Assembly: GCF_003319095.1 (NCBI RefSeq)
Contig: NZ_QOHI01000001.1
Location: forward strand, 682,001-746,000
Source of the DNA: Blastococcus sp. TBT05-19
Lineage (GTDB): Bacteria > Actinomycetota > Actinomycetes > Mycobacteriales > Geodermatophilaceae
Reading direction: 5' to 3'
DNA length: 64,000 nucleotides
Numbering within the stretch: position 1 is the stretch's first letter; every line of letters starts with the position of its first letter. The notes below the pieces were generated by a model, which was not told the DNA's origin, ran no database searches, and saw only the letters and a program-made list of their open reading frames with translations. The position numbers were made by a program, and so were the translations under genes. Shown here piece after piece: positions 34,011 to 43,235 of this stretch.

Positions 34011-37000
34011 GTGCAGCAGTCCGACGGATACGTCGGCGTCCAACGGCGGACGCTGCGCTGCCTCGCCGCCGCCCTGGTCGCCGCCGCCCTCGCCCTCCCC
34101 GGCGCCGGCTCGCCGCTGCCCGCCCCTCAGCTGCGCACCGCGAGCGCCACGGACCCGGTGCCGCCCACGAACGTGGTGGCCACCGGCGTGGACCGGGCGC
34201 TGTCCATCTCCTGGACCGCCGCCGCCGAGGCCACCGTCAGCGGCTACATCGTGCGGCTGGACGGTCAGGAGGTCGCCCGGCCGACGACGACCTCGGTGAC
34301 CGTCCCCGGCCTGGTCAACGGCCGCGGCTACGTCGTCACCGTCGTCACCCGCTCCTCGGTCCTGGGCTTCCCCACGGAGGGCTCGACCGCCAGCGGCCCG
34401 GTGACCGGCACCCCCCGGGACGCCGTCCCGCCGGCCGCACCCACCGGGGTCACCGCGGCGCTCCGCGACGGGTCCGTCCCGCTGTCCTGGACGCCGAACA
34501 CCGCCGAGTACGACACCGACGCCTACCAGGTGCTGCGCGACGGCGTGGCCGTCGGCCCGGTGCTCCTCGGCCGCACCACGGCGGGCTGGACCGACACCGC
34601 GGTCGTCAACGACACCACCTACTCCTACGCGGTCCGGACCCGGGACACGTCGGGCAACTGGTCGGCGCCCTCCGCCCCGGCGGTGAGCGCCCGGCCGACC
34701 GACCTCACCGCCCCGGCGACCCCCACCGGCCTGATCGCGGGCCGGGGGGACGCGCGGGCGGGGCTGTCCTGGACCGCGAACGCCGAGCCGGACCTCGCCG
34801 GCTACCGGCTCCTGCGGGACGGCGTCGAGGTGGCGGCCGTGACCGGCACCGAGCACCTCGACCTCGGGCTGGTGAACGACCGCACCTACGTCTACACGCT
34901 GGTCGCCGTCGACACCCACGGCAACCGGTCGGCCGCCTCCGCGCCGGTGTCGGTGACGCCGACCGACCTCACGCCGCCCGCCGCCCCGACCGGGCTGGTC
35001 GCGGTGCGGGGCGACGGCGAGGTCACCCTCTCCTGGACGGCGAACGCCGAGCCCGACCTGGCCGGCTACCGCCTCCTGCGCGACGGGACGGTGATCGCGA
35101 CCCTCCCCGGTGCCACCACGTACCTCGACAGCGGCCTGACCAACGACACCACCTACCGCTACACGCTGGTGGCGGTCGACACCCACGGCAACACCTCCGT
35201 CTCGTCGTCCCCGGTGCAGGCCACCCCCACGGACCTGGGAGCGCCGGCCGTGCCCACCGGCCTCGCGGCGGTGCGCGGGGACGGGCAGGTCGCGCTGTCG
35301 TGGACGGCGAACACGGAGTCCGACCTCGCGGGCTACCGGGTGCTGCGCGACGGCGTGGAGATCGCCACCGTGACCGGCACCGCCTACACCGACACCGGAC
35401 TGACCAACGACCGCACTTACGGGTACTCGCTGGTGGCCGTGGACACCCACGGCAACCGGTCGGTGGCCTCCGCGGTGGTGCAGGCGACCCCGACCGACCT
35501 CACCGCCCCGGCCGTGCCGACCGGTCTGACGGCGGTCCGCGGCGACGGGCGGGTCACCCTCACCTGGACGGCCAACGGCGAGTCCGACCTGGCGGGCTAC
35601 CGGGTGCTGCGCGACGGCGTGCAGATCGCCACGGTCACCGGGACCGGCTACACCGTGACCGGGCTGGTCAACGACACCGGCTACGACTTCGCGCTGGTCG
35701 CGGTGGACGCGCGCGGCAACGCCTCGGCGCCGTCGGCGACGGTGCGGGCCACCCCCACCGACCTGACCCCGCCCGCCGTCCCGACCGGGATCGTCGTGGC
35801 CCGGACGGCCGGCCAGGTCAACATCTCCTGGACCGCGAACACCGAGCCCGACCTGGCGAGCTACCGGGTGCTGCGCGACGGGGTGGAGATCGCCACGGTC
35901 ACGGGCACCAGCTACGTCGACAGCCAGAGCAACGGCGTCTCCCGCGTCTACGCGCTCGTCGCCGTCGACACGCACGGAAACCGGTCGGCCGCCTCGCCGC
36001 CCGTCACCTCCAACAGCGACACCACGCCGCCGGCGCCCCCCACCGGGCTGACCGCGGTGAGGGGCGACACCCGTGTCACCCTCAGCTGGACGGCCAACGC
36101 CGAGAACGACCTGGCGAGCTACCGCGTGCTGCGCAACGGCGTGGAGATCGCCACGGTCACCGGCACCACGTACACGGCCACCGGGCTGACCAACGACGTC
36201 GCCTACGGGTTCTCCCTGGTGGCCGTCGACACGTCCGGCAACCGGTCGGCGGCCACCCCGACGGTCTCGGCCACCCCCACCGACCTCACCCCGCCGGCCC
36301 GGCCGACCGGGCTGACGGCGGTCCGGGGGGACGGCCAGGTCGCGCTGTCCTGGGCGGCGAACACCGAGCCGGACCTCGCGAGCTACCGGGTGCTGCGCGA
36401 CGGGGTGGAGATCGCCACCGTGACCGGCCGCACCTACACCGACACCGGGCTCCTCAACGACCGCAGCTACGGGTACTCGCTGGTGGCTGTGGACACCCAC
36501 GGCAACCGGTCCCCGGTGACGGCGGTGGTGACGGCCACCCCGACCGACCTCACCGCCCCGGCCGTGCCCACCGGTCTGACGGCGGCCCGCGGCGACGGGC
36601 AGGTCACGCTCTCCTGGGCGGCGAACACCGAGCCGGACCTCGCGAGCTACCGGGTGCTGCGCGACGGGGTGGAGATCGCCACCGTGACCGGCACCGGCCA
36701 TCTCGCCACCGGCCTCACCAACGACCGGACGTACTCCTTCGCCCTCGTCGCCGTCGACACGCACGGCAACCGGTCGGCGGCCACCCCGGCGGTGCAGGCG
36801 ACCCCGACCGACCTCACGCCCCCGGCTCCGCCCACGGGGCTGACCGCCGTGCGCGGTGAGGAGGAGGTCACGCTGTCCTGGGCGGCGAACACCGAGCCGG
36901 ACCTGGCGAGCTACCGGGTGCTGCGCGACGGCGTGGAGATCGCCACCGTGACCGGCACCGGCCATCTCGCCACCGGCCTCACCAACGACCGGACGTACTC

Positions 37001-38909
37001 CTTCGCCCTCGTCGCCGTCGACACGCACGGCAACCGGTCGGCGGCCTCGGCGGTGGTGACCGCGACCCCGACCGACCTGACGCCCCCCGCCGTGCCCACG
37101 GACCTCGCAGCCGTCGCCGGGGAGAACCGCGTGCTCCTGTCCTGGACGGCGAACGCCGAGCCGGACCTGGCGGGCTACGTCGTGCTGCAGGACGGCGTGG
37201 AGGTGACCACCGTGACCGGCACGAGCCACGTCGCCACCGGCCTCACCAACGACGTCGAGTACTCCTTCGCGCTGGTCGCGGTCGACACGCACGGCAACCG
37301 GTCGGGTGCCTCCGGCCCCGTCGCGGCGACGCCCCGCGACATGGCGCCGGCCGCACCCACGGGCCTGGCCGCGACCCCCGGGGACCGCCGCGCCGTGCTG
37401 GAGTGGACCCCGCCCGCGGATCCCGACGTCGTCGCGTACCGGGTGCTCGCCGAGGACGGCACCGTGCTGGCGACAGCGACCGCCCCGGCCACCTCGGTCG
37501 CCGTCCGGGACCTGGTCAACGGGACCACCTACCGGCTCACCGTGGTGGCGGTGGACGCGGCCGGCCACGTCAGCGGCCCGTCGGCCGCGGTCTCCGTCGT
37601 GCCGGCATCCCCGCCGGTGCCGGTCCTGGGCGCCGGGGAGAGCGGCGGCCTCGCGGTGAGCTCCGACGGGCGGTACGTCGTCGTCGGCACCCGCGCGAGC
37701 CTGGAGCCCTCCGACACCAACACCGCCTACGAGCTGTACCTGACCGACCGCACGGCCGGCACGTCCCGGCGGATCGCGCCCCTGGCCGCCGGCGCGAGCG
37801 GCGCCACGGACCCGACCAACGCCGGCGCTCCCGCGATCAGCGCCGACGGCCGGGCCGTCGCCCTGGCGACCACCGCCGCGCTGGTCCCCGCCGACACCAA
37901 CGGGCTGAACGACGTCTACCGGTTCGACGTGACCAGCTCGACCTGGTCGCTGGTGAGCATCCCGGGTGGGGGCACCGGCCGGGTGAGCTCGTCCAGCGCG
38001 GGCGCGGTCCTGCAGAGCGGCGGGTCGGTGTACGCGACCAGCCCGCCGGTCGCCGTGTCCGCCGACGGCGACCTCGTGCTCTTCTACTCGGCGCGCTCGG
38101 ACCTGGTCGCCGGCGACACCAACGGCTTCGTGGACCTGTTCGCCAAGCGCATCTCGACCGGCGTGGTCACCCGCGTCTCGACGACCACCGCGGGCGGGAG
38201 CCTGGGCGGGGCCGCGACCGGCCCGGCGGTGGACCTCACCCCGGACGGGCGCTTCGCGCTCTTCCCCGCGGCCACCTCGAGCGGCACCGTGCTGCTGTAC
38301 CGCAAGACGCTGTCCGGTCCGGGCGCCGGTGAGCTGCTGGTCGTCTCGGCGGTCCCCACCCGCAGCGGGCCGGTCCAGTACAGCGTCTTCCGCGACGCCG
38401 GTGACATCGCGATCAGCGACGACGGTCGCTACGTGGCCCTGACCACGACGTCCCGGATCACGACGAGCAGCCCGGCGTCGGTCGGCACGGTCGGCCTGGC
38501 CTACCGGGTCGACCTGACCACCGGGATCCCGATCGCCCTCGGCAACGGCCAGCAGACCGAGTGGGAGCACCAGGTCGAGCTGGACGGGTCGGGCCGGTAC
38601 GCCTTCTTCTCGACCGCCGGCGGGCAGCTGCCCGCCGACGCGAACGGGCACACCGACCACTACCGCCGCGACCTGGCCGGGGGAGCGGCCGGCCCGCTCG
38701 TGCTCGTCACCGCCGACGCGGACGGCCGCGCCACCACCGGTCCGGTGGGCTCCGTGACGTCCGCGGAGTACGGCCGCCTGACCGCGCTCACCGGCGACCG
38801 CGTCGTCGTCACCACCTCGCAGGCGCTGGTCTCGGCCGACACCAACCGCGTCCGCGACGTGTACGTGAAGGACCTCGTCAGCGGCATCGTCTCCTCGCCG
38901 CTGGGCTGA
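34011..38909 (+). CDS. large secreted protein with 13 fibronectin type III repeats and a C-terminal beta-propeller-like domain
   Basis: 1632 residues. A signal peptide (RRTLRCLAAALVAAALALPGAG) is followed by 13 FN3 domains of about 88 residues (roughly 45-1198), most reading DLTxPAxPTGLxAVRGDGxVxLSW then SYRVLRDGVEIATVTG and LVAVDTHGNRS. The C-terminal 430 residues hold PD40/TolB-like blades (AVSSDGRYVVVGT, AISADGRAVALAT, AVSADGDLVLFYS, DLTPDGRFALFPA), each with ADTNxxxDxY. No sortase signal or C-terminal membrane helix, so probably released or wall-associated. Repeats 10 and 11 share a perfect 114-bp DNA stretch. GTG start follows GAGAGGAGGG. Role unknown; adhesion or glycan binding is possible. 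Confidence 0.9.
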   Translation: MQQSDGYVGVQRRTLRCLAAALVAAALALPGAGSPLPAPQLRTASATDPVPPTNVVATGVDRALSISWTAAAEATVSGYIVRLDGQEVARPTTTSVTVPGLVNGRGYVVTVVTRSSVLGFPTEGSTASGPVTGTPRDAVPPAAPTGVTAALRDGSVPLSWTPNTAEYDTDAYQVLRDGVAVGPVLLGRTTAGWTDTAVVNDTTYSYAVRTRDTSGNWSAPSAPAVSARPTDLTAPATPTGLIAGRGDARAGLSWTANAEPDLAGYRLLRDGVEVAAVTGTEHLDLGLVNDRTYVYTLVAVDTHGNRSAASAPVSVTPTDLTPPAAPTGLVAVRGDGEVTLSWTANAEPDLAGYRLLRDGTVIATLPGATTYLDSGLTNDTTYRYTLVAVDTHGNTSVSSSPVQATPTDLGAPAVPTGLAAVRGDGQVALSWTANTESDLAGYRVLRDGVEIATVTGTAYTDTGLTNDRTYGYSLVAVDTHGNRSVASAVVQATPTDLTAPAVPTGLTAVRGDGRVTLTWTANGESDLAGYRVLRDGVQIATVTGTGYTVTGLVNDTGYDFALVAVDARGNASAPSATVRATPTDLTPPAVPTGIVVARTAGQVNISWTANTEPDLASYRVLRDGVEIATVTGTSYVDSQSNGVSRVYALVAVDTHGNRSAASPPVTSNSDTTPPAPPTGLTAVRGDTRVTLSWTANAENDLASYRVLRNGVEIATVTGTTYTATGLTNDVAYGFSLVAVDTSGNRSAATPTVSATPTDLTPPARPTGLTAVRGDGQVALSWAANTEPDLASYRVLRDGVEIATVTGRTYTDTGLLNDRSYGYSLVAVDTHGNRSPVTAVVTATPTDLTAPAVPTGLTAARGDGQVTLSWAANTEPDLASYRVLRDGVEIATVTGTGHLATGLTNDRTYSFALVAVDTHGNRSAATPAVQATPTDLTPPAPPTGLTAVRGEEEVTLSWAANTEPDLASYRVLRDGVEIATVTGTGHLATGLTNDRTYSFALVAVDTHGNRSAASAVVTATPTDLTPPAVPTDLAAVAGENRVLLSWTANAEPDLAGYVVLQDGVEVTTVTGTSHVATGLTNDVEYSFALVAVDTHGNRSGASGPVAATPRDMAPAAPTGLAATPGDRRAVLEWTPPADPDVVAYRVLAEDGTVLATATAPATSVAVRDLVNGTTYRLTVVAVDAAGHVSGPSAAVSVVPASPPVPVLGAGESGGLAVSSDGRYVVVGTRASLEPSDTNTAYELYLTDRTAGTSRRIAPLAAGASGATDPTNAGAPAISADGRAVALATTAALVPADTNGLNDVYRFDVTSSTWSLVSIPGGGTGRVSSSSAGAVLQSGGSVYATSPPVAVSADGDLVLFYSARSDLVAGDTNGFVDLFAKRISTGVVTRVSTTTAGGSLGGAATGPAVDLTPDGRFALFPAATSSGTVLLYRKTLSGPGAGELLVVSAVPTRSGPVQYSVFRDAGDIAISDDGRYVALTTTSRITTSSPASVGTVGLAYRVDLTTGIPIALGNGQQTEWEHQVELDGSGRYAFFSTAGGQLPADANGHTDHYRRDLAGGAAGPLVLVTADADGRATTGPVGSVTSAEYGRLTALTGDRVVVTTSQALVSADTNRVRDVYVKDLVSGIVSSPLG
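36669..37046 (+). repeat. near-identical tandem FN3 repeat DNA, 264-bp period
   Basis: 36669-36782 and 36933-37046 are identical over 114 bp at an offset of 264 bp (88 codons). The flanking FN3 units at about 36.35 and 36.6 kb also share long runs, indicating recent duplication or gene conversion within the FN3 array. Confidence 0.85.
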
Positions 38910-38927
38910 GCCGTCGGGGCGAGGCGC

Positions 38928-38943
38928 TAGCGTCGCGGCCGTG
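38928..38943 (+). promoter_or_regulatory. leaderless promoter element of tag
   Basis: TAGCGT at 38928-38933 followed by 7 nt and the GTG start at 38941, the same TAnnnT-N7-GTG spacing as dapD, dapE and azlC. Confidence 0.5.
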
Positions 38944-39495
38944 GATGCCGAGAGCACGCGTTGCGGCTGGGCGACCAGCGCGCCGGAGTACGTCCGGTAC
39001 CACGACGAGGAGTGGGGGACGCCGCTGCGCGGGGACGACGCCCTCTTCGAGCGGCTCACCCTCGAGGCGTTCCAGTCGGGTCTGTCCTGGATCACCATCC
39101 TGCGGAAGCGGCCGGCCTTCCGGTCGGCGTTCGCCGGCTTCTCGATCGACGCGGTCGCGGAGTTCGGTGCCGAGGACGAGGAACGGCTGATGGCCGACGC
39201 CGGGATCGTCCGCAACGGGGCCAAGATCCGGGCGGCGATCGGCAACGCCCGCGCCGCCCAGCTCCTGCCGGAGGGGCTCTCGGAGCTCCTCTGGTCCTTC
39301 GCGCCCCCGGGGCCCCGGCCGCGGGCGGCCACGCTCGCCGACGTGCCCGCGACCAGCCCCGAGTCGGTGGCGATGGCCCGCGAGCTGAAGCGCCGAGGCT
39401 TCGTCTTCGTCGGCCCGACCACGGCCTACGCGCTCATGCAGGCCACCGGGATGGTGGACGACCACGTGGCCGGGTGCTTCCGCGCCGACACCTGA
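38941..39495 (+). CDS. tag: DNA-3-methyladenine glycosylase I
   Basis: 184 residues. RCGWATSAPEYVRYHDEEWGTPL, LEAFQSGLSWITILRKRPAFR, FVGPTTAYALMQATGMVDDHVAGC are the Tag family blocks, including the Zn-binding Cys/His set and the catalytic Glu. It removes 3-methyladenine from alkylated DNA. The GTG start is set by a leaderless promoter. DUF3117 follows, the same order as Rv1210-Rv1211. Confidence 0.92.
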   Translation: MDAESTRCGWATSAPEYVRYHDEEWGTPLRGDDALFERLTLEAFQSGLSWITILRKRPAFRSAFAGFSIDAVAEFGAEDEERLMADAGIVRNGAKIRAAIGNARAAQLLPEGLSELLWSFAPPGPRPRAATLADVPATSPESVAMARELKRRGFVFVGPTTAYALMQATGMVDDHVAGCFRADT

Positions 39496-39530
39496 GCACA
39501 GCCCGAAAGCGTGGCACGCAGGGGCTCATG

Positions 39531-39559
39531 TTGGACGGATCGCAGTCATACGGGATCAT
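39531..39559 (+). promoter_or_regulatory. putative promoter of the DUF3117 gene
   Basis: TTGGAC at 39531-39536, 17-nt spacer, GATCAT at 39554-39559 resemble a housekeeping promoter. Transcription would start near 39566, giving a leader of about 70 nt with an AAGGAGG ribosome-binding site. Confidence 0.45.
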
Positions 39560-39634
39560 TGGTGCGGAGCTCACAGCAACGGACACCGCGCGCCCGTCCA
39601 CGAGGCAGGCGTGCGGCTGGCGAAGGAGGCACGC

Positions 39635-39802
39635 ATGGCGGCCATGAAGCCGCGCACGGGTGAAGGTCCCCTCGAGGTCACCAAGGAAGGGCGCGGCCTT
39701 GTCATGCGGGTACCGCTGGAAGGTGGCGGTCGCCTGGTCGTCGAGCTGTCGCCCGACGAGGCGGCGGCGCTGTCGGAGGCCCTGAAGGGCGCCACCAGCT
39801 GA
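39635..39802 (+). CDS. DUF3117 small protein
   Basis: 55 residues, MAAMKPRTGEGPLEVTKEGRG opening and MRVPLEGGGRLVVEL core: an almost invariant actinobacterial protein of unknown function. The ATG at 39635 follows a perfect AAGGAGG and is preferred to the upstream GTG at 39611. It sits between tag and a strong terminator, so it can be transcribed alone from its own promoter. Confidence 0.9.
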   Translation: MAAMKPRTGEGPLEVTKEGRGLVMRVPLEGGGRLVVELSPDEAAALSEALKGATS

Positions 39803-39844
39803 CCGTGGCGGGACGCCCCCGGGCGCTCCCGCACGCAGGACACG

Positions 39845-39882
39845 CGGCCCCGGTCGCCGGCACCCGCCGGCGACCGGGGCCG
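39845..39882. terminator. bidirectional hairpin terminator after DUF3117
   Basis: Perfect 16-bp stem: 39845-39860 pairs with 39867-39882, 6-nt loop, followed by TTCCC. It lies between the stop of DUF3117 (39802) and the stop of the convergent crtI-like gene (39906). Confidence 0.8.
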
Positions 39883-39905
39883 TTCCCGTCCCGCCGTCCC
39901 TCCGG

Positions 39906-41408
39906 TCAGGCCGGACCGACCAGCCCGGCCACGATCTGGGCCGACAGCGTGACCAGCGGCAGCCCGCCGCCGGGGTGGGCCGAGCCCCCGACGAGGAACA
40001 GCCCGGGAACGGGTGACGCGTTCGCCGGGCGCAGGAACGCCGCGCGGCTGCCGTTGCTGGAGCTGCCGTAGATCGAGCCACCGACGCTCCCGGTGTCGCG
40101 CTCGAGGTCCGCGGGGGTGCGCACGACGCGCCACCGCACCCGGTCCCGCACGTCCAGCCCGCGACCGGCCAGCACGTCGAGCACCCGGTCGGCGTACCGG
40201 TCGGCCAGGCCCGGAGCGGTCCAGTCCACCCCGCGCCCCGGGTCGTGGCGGGGCGCGTTGACCAGCACGAACCAGGACTCGCTGTCCGCGTCGGGCACCA
40301 GCGCCGGGTCCTCGGGGGCGTTGACGTACACGGTGGGGTCCTCGACCGGCACGGGTCGCCCGGCGTGCCGGCCGACGCCGAAGACCGCGTCGAACTCGGC
40401 GTCGTAGTCGGCGGGGAACAGCACGGTGTGGTGGGCGAGCCCGGGCGTCCGGCCGCGCAGCGCCAGCAGCAGGACGACACCCGACAGCGACGGCGTCGCC
40501 CGGCGCAGGTCCCGGCGCACCCCGCGCGTGCGCCCGTCGGCGGGCAGCAACCCGTCGTGCAGCGCGGCGGCGTCGATGCCGGACACGACGACGTCGGCGG
40601 GCACCCGCTCCCCGTCGGCCAGCTCCACCCCGGCGGCCCGGCCGCCCTCGACGAGCACGCGGCGCACGGTGCAGCCGGTCCGCAGCACGGCGCCGTGCGC
40701 GACGGCCCGGTCCAGGACGGCGAGGGCCAGCCGGTGCAGCCCGCCGCGCACGTACCAGGAACCGAAGGCCTGCTCGGCGTAGGCCACGGTGGCCAGGACG
40801 GCCGGCGCGCGCCTCGGGTCGGACCCGGAGTAGGTGGCGTACCGGTCCAGCAGCGTGCGCAGGTGCGGGGACCGCAGGTAGCGGGAGCCGAGCCCCCGCA
40901 GCGACTGCCACGGTGCGATCGCGGCGACGTCGGAGGGGCGGCGGGCCAGCCGGGCCAGCGTCGCGGCCCCGGCCAGCGGTGAGCGCAGGAACGGGCCCTC
41001 GCTGATCCGCCACATGGTCGCGGCCCGCTCCATGAGGGCGCTCCACTGCCGGCCGGCGTCGTCGCCCAGGGCCTCGTCGAGCGCGGCGGGCACGTCCTCG
41101 AACCGGCCGGGCACGCTCAGCCGAGTGCCGTCGGCGAACCGGTAGCCGACGGCCGGATCGAGCCGCACCAGGTCGACGGCGTCCTCGAGCGGTCCGCCGG
41201 TGGCGGCGAACAGGTCGCGCAGCACCTGCGGGAGCGTGACCAGGCTCGGCCCGGTGTCGAAGGCGTGGCCGTCGCGGGCGAACCGGCCGAGCTTGCCGCC
41301 CGGTTCCGCGGCCTGCTCCAGCACGGTGACGGCGTGCCCCCCGGCGGCCAGCCGGGCGGCCGCGGCCAGCCCACCGAGCCCGGCGCCCACGACCACGACC
41401 CGCGCCAC
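39906..41408 (-). CDS. crtI: phytoene desaturase-like FAD-dependent oxidoreductase
   Basis: 500 residues. VVVGAGLGGLAAAARLAAGG with VLEQAAEPGGKLG forms the dinucleotide fold, FDTGPSLVTLPQVLRDLF follows, and the C-terminal FLVGGSAHPGGGLPLVTLSAQIV matches the CrtI/carotene-desaturase signature. It probably desaturates or isomerises a carotenoid. No crtB or crtE is adjacent, so a divergent member acting on another polyene is possible. GTG at 41406-41408; it lies 30 bp downstream of the PP2C gene on the same strand. Confidence 0.8.
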   Translation of the reverse strand: MARVVVVGAGLGGLAAAARLAAGGHAVTVLEQAAEPGGKLGRFARDGHAFDTGPSLVTLPQVLRDLFAATGGPLEDAVDLVRLDPAVGYRFADGTRLSVPGRFEDVPAALDEALGDDAGRQWSALMERAATMWRISEGPFLRSPLAGAATLARLARRPSDVAAIAPWQSLRGLGSRYLRSPHLRTLLDRYATYSGSDPRRAPAVLATVAYAEQAFGSWYVRGGLHRLALAVLDRAVAHGAVLRTGCTVRRVLVEGGRAAGVELADGERVPADVVVSGIDAAALHDGLLPADGRTRGVRRDLRRATPSLSGVVLLLALRGRTPGLAHHTVLFPADYDAEFDAVFGVGRHAGRPVPVEDPTVYVNAPEDPALVPDADSESWFVLVNAPRHDPGRGVDWTAPGLADRYADRVLDVLAGRGLDVRDRVRWRVVRTPADLERDTGSVGGSIYGSSSNGSRAAFLRPANASPVPGLFLVGGSAHPGGGLPLVTLSAQIVAGLVGPA

Positions 41409-41438
41409 CGGCCCACCGTAGCGAGGCGGACCGAGCGG

Positions 41439-43160
41439 TCAGCGGGGGACGGTCACCGCCAGCACGGCGAGGTCGTCGTGCTCGTGCCGGGAGCCCGCCA
41501 GCTGCTGCTCGACCGCGGCGGCGACCGCGCCGACCGTCGCCTCGGCGTCCAGGGGTGCGCCGGCGACCACCCGCAGCAGGGCGTCCTCGCCGAACTGGCG
41601 GCCGGCGTCGTCGCGGGCCTCGGTCACGCCGTCGGTGTAGAGCACGAGCGTCGACCCCGGGGGGAGGTCCAGGCCGGTCTCGGACCAGCGCACGTCGACG
41701 TCGATGCCCAGCGGGCGCTCGGCGGTGCCGACCTCCGTGGCGGAGCCGTCGGCGCAGCGCAGCACCGGCAGCGGATGGCCGGCGATGCTCAGGGTGGCCC
41801 GGTGACCGGTGGCCACGGGCTCGAGGACCAGGCAGCAGGCGGTGACGAAGCGCAGCGGGGCGTCGCCCTGCTGGTGCAGGAGGGCGGCGTTCACCGCGGC
41901 GAGGATCTCCGCCGGGCCACCCGCGGCCGCGGCGGCGCGTGCGGTGTGCCGGGTGACGGCGGTGACCGCGGCGGCCTCGGGCCCCGTTCCGCAGACGTCG
42001 GCGATCAGCACCATCCACCGCCCGTCGGCCAGCGGCATCACGTCGTAGGTGTCGCCGCCCACCAGCGCCGCATCGGCACCGGGGCTGTAGCGGGCCGCGA
42101 GCTGGAGCCCCGGGATGATCGGGAGGTGCGAGGGCAGGAGGCTGCGCTGCAGGGTGTCGGCCAGCTCGCGGACGTGGGACTCCGCCCGCAGCCGGTCGAG
42201 GAACTGGCCGATCTGGCGGCCGGCGTGCGCGAGCACGTCGAGCAGCTCGGGGGGTACCGGGCGGGACTCGGTGGAGAACAGCTCGCAGACGGCCAGCACG
42301 GTGTCACCGCGCAGGACGGGGAACGCGACGCCGGTGCTGAGCCCGTCCGCCCGCACGGCGTCCTTGCGGACCACCGTCGGGTCGGAGGGGAGGTCGTCGA
42401 CGACGACCGGGACGCGGAGCTTCCACGCCCGGCCGGGCAGCCCCTCGCCGCGCCGGAAGTGGCGGCGTGGCGCGTCCTCGGCCAGCGCCGAGACATCGGC
42501 GTCCGCCGCGCTCCAGGTCCCCGTGTGCACCAGCCGGCCGCGCTCGGTGTCGGCCTGCCACAGGAGGGCGGCGTCCCAGTCCAGCTCGGTGCAGAGGGTC
42601 GGCAGCAGCTGGTGGAAGGCGACGTCGGCGTCGGGCGCCTCGGTGAGCGCGGCGGTCACCCGCAGGGTGGCGGCCAGGTAGCGGCTGACCTGGAGCTGGC
42701 GCTCCAGCAGGATGGTGGTGCTGGCGTCGCGGAGCACGCCCACGACCGCGGCCTCCTCCGCCGGGGCGCCGGGGTAGGGCTCGACGCGGGCGAGGGTGAC
42801 GTCGATGGACACCTCGTGGCCGTCGACGTGCATGGCGGGCAGCTGCGTCGTGTTCCCCACGAGCTCGCCCTCGCCGGTGGTGAGGAACCGGGTGATGTGG
42901 CCCCCGTGCCCGCTGCGGAACCGCGGCGGCATGATCTCGGTCAGGTCGCGGCCGAGGAGGTCGGCCGGCTCGTACCCCAGCAACCTGCTGACGGCGGGGT
43001 TCACGTAGGTGACCCGGCCCCGGGCGTCGGCGACCACCACCGTGTCGGGCAGGGCGCCAGCAACGTGCCCGCAGCGATGCCCGCGGTCTTCTCCGGCACT
43101 CGTCCCTCCGAGCAGTTCTCCCCCGACCGGGGACGGTGAGGCCCGCGGCGACCTCACCAT
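41439..43160 (-). CDS. PAS-GAF-PP2C (SpoIIE-type) serine phosphatase
   Basis: About 573 residues from this start. PAS domain (LPDTVVVADARGRVTYVNPAVSRLLGYEPADLLG, about 37-145), GAF domain (about 165-325, RGEGLPGRAWK), and PPM/SpoIIE phosphatase (LVGGDTYDVMP, ADVCGTGPEAAA, LYTDGVTEARDD, HDDLAVLAV), with metal-binding Asp residues intact. Such phosphatases control anti-anti-sigma factors in stress signalling. The N-terminus is uncertain: ATG 43160 lacks a ribosome-binding site, while a GTG at 43099 with GGAGGG upstream lies in the +1 frame, so a single-base change may have shifted the start. Tandem palindromes lie just upstream. Confidence 0.82.
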   Translation of the reverse strand: MVRSPRASPSPVGGELLGGTSAGEDRGHRCGHVAGALPDTVVVADARGRVTYVNPAVSRLLGYEPADLLGRDLTEIMPPRFRSGHGGHITRFLTTGEGELVGNTTQLPAMHVDGHEVSIDVTLARVEPYPGAPAEEAAVVGVLRDASTTILLERQLQVSRYLAATLRVTAALTEAPDADVAFHQLLPTLCTELDWDAALLWQADTERGRLVHTGTWSAADADVSALAEDAPRRHFRRGEGLPGRAWKLRVPVVVDDLPSDPTVVRKDAVRADGLSTGVAFPVLRGDTVLAVCELFSTESRPVPPELLDVLAHAGRQIGQFLDRLRAESHVRELADTLQRSLLPSHLPIIPGLQLAARYSPGADAALVGGDTYDVMPLADGRWMVLIADVCGTGPEAAAVTAVTRHTARAAAAAGGPAEILAAVNAALLHQQGDAPLRFVTACCLVLEPVATGHRATLSIAGHPLPVLRCADGSATEVGTAERPLGIDVDVRWSETGLDLPPGSTLVLYTDGVTEARDDAGRQFGEDALLRVVAGAPLDAEATVGAVAAAVEQQLAGSRHEHDDLAVLAVTVPR

Positions 43161-43193
43161 CTCATACGCGCGGTGAGGGCATGAACACGAACC

Positions 43194-43221
43194 GTCGACA
43201 TGTGACCGTGTCGACATGTCG
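43194..43221. promoter_or_regulatory. tandem palindromic operator-like sites upstream of the PP2C gene
   Basis: GTCGACATGT occurs twice (43194-43203 and 43210-43219), 16 bp apart. The second belongs to the perfect 10-bp palindrome CGACATGTCG (43212-43221); the first is a near match. Such paired dyads suit a dimeric repressor. Function inferred from pattern only. Confidence 0.4.
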
Positions 43222-43235
43222 GCACGAGGATGGTG

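Noticed and set aside
34700-37340. Regular DNA repeats that could be taken for a CRISPR array or minisatellite
   Set aside because: The period is 264-270 bp, in frame, and encodes FN3 domains; there are no short direct repeats with unique spacers.
33939-39422. 1827-codon open frame antisense to the FN3 gene
   Set aside because: It is a GC-bias shadow: the opposite strand has a signal peptide, regular FN3 repeats and a ribosome-binding site, whereas the antisense product is a low-complexity Gly/Arg/Asp/Val string without domains.
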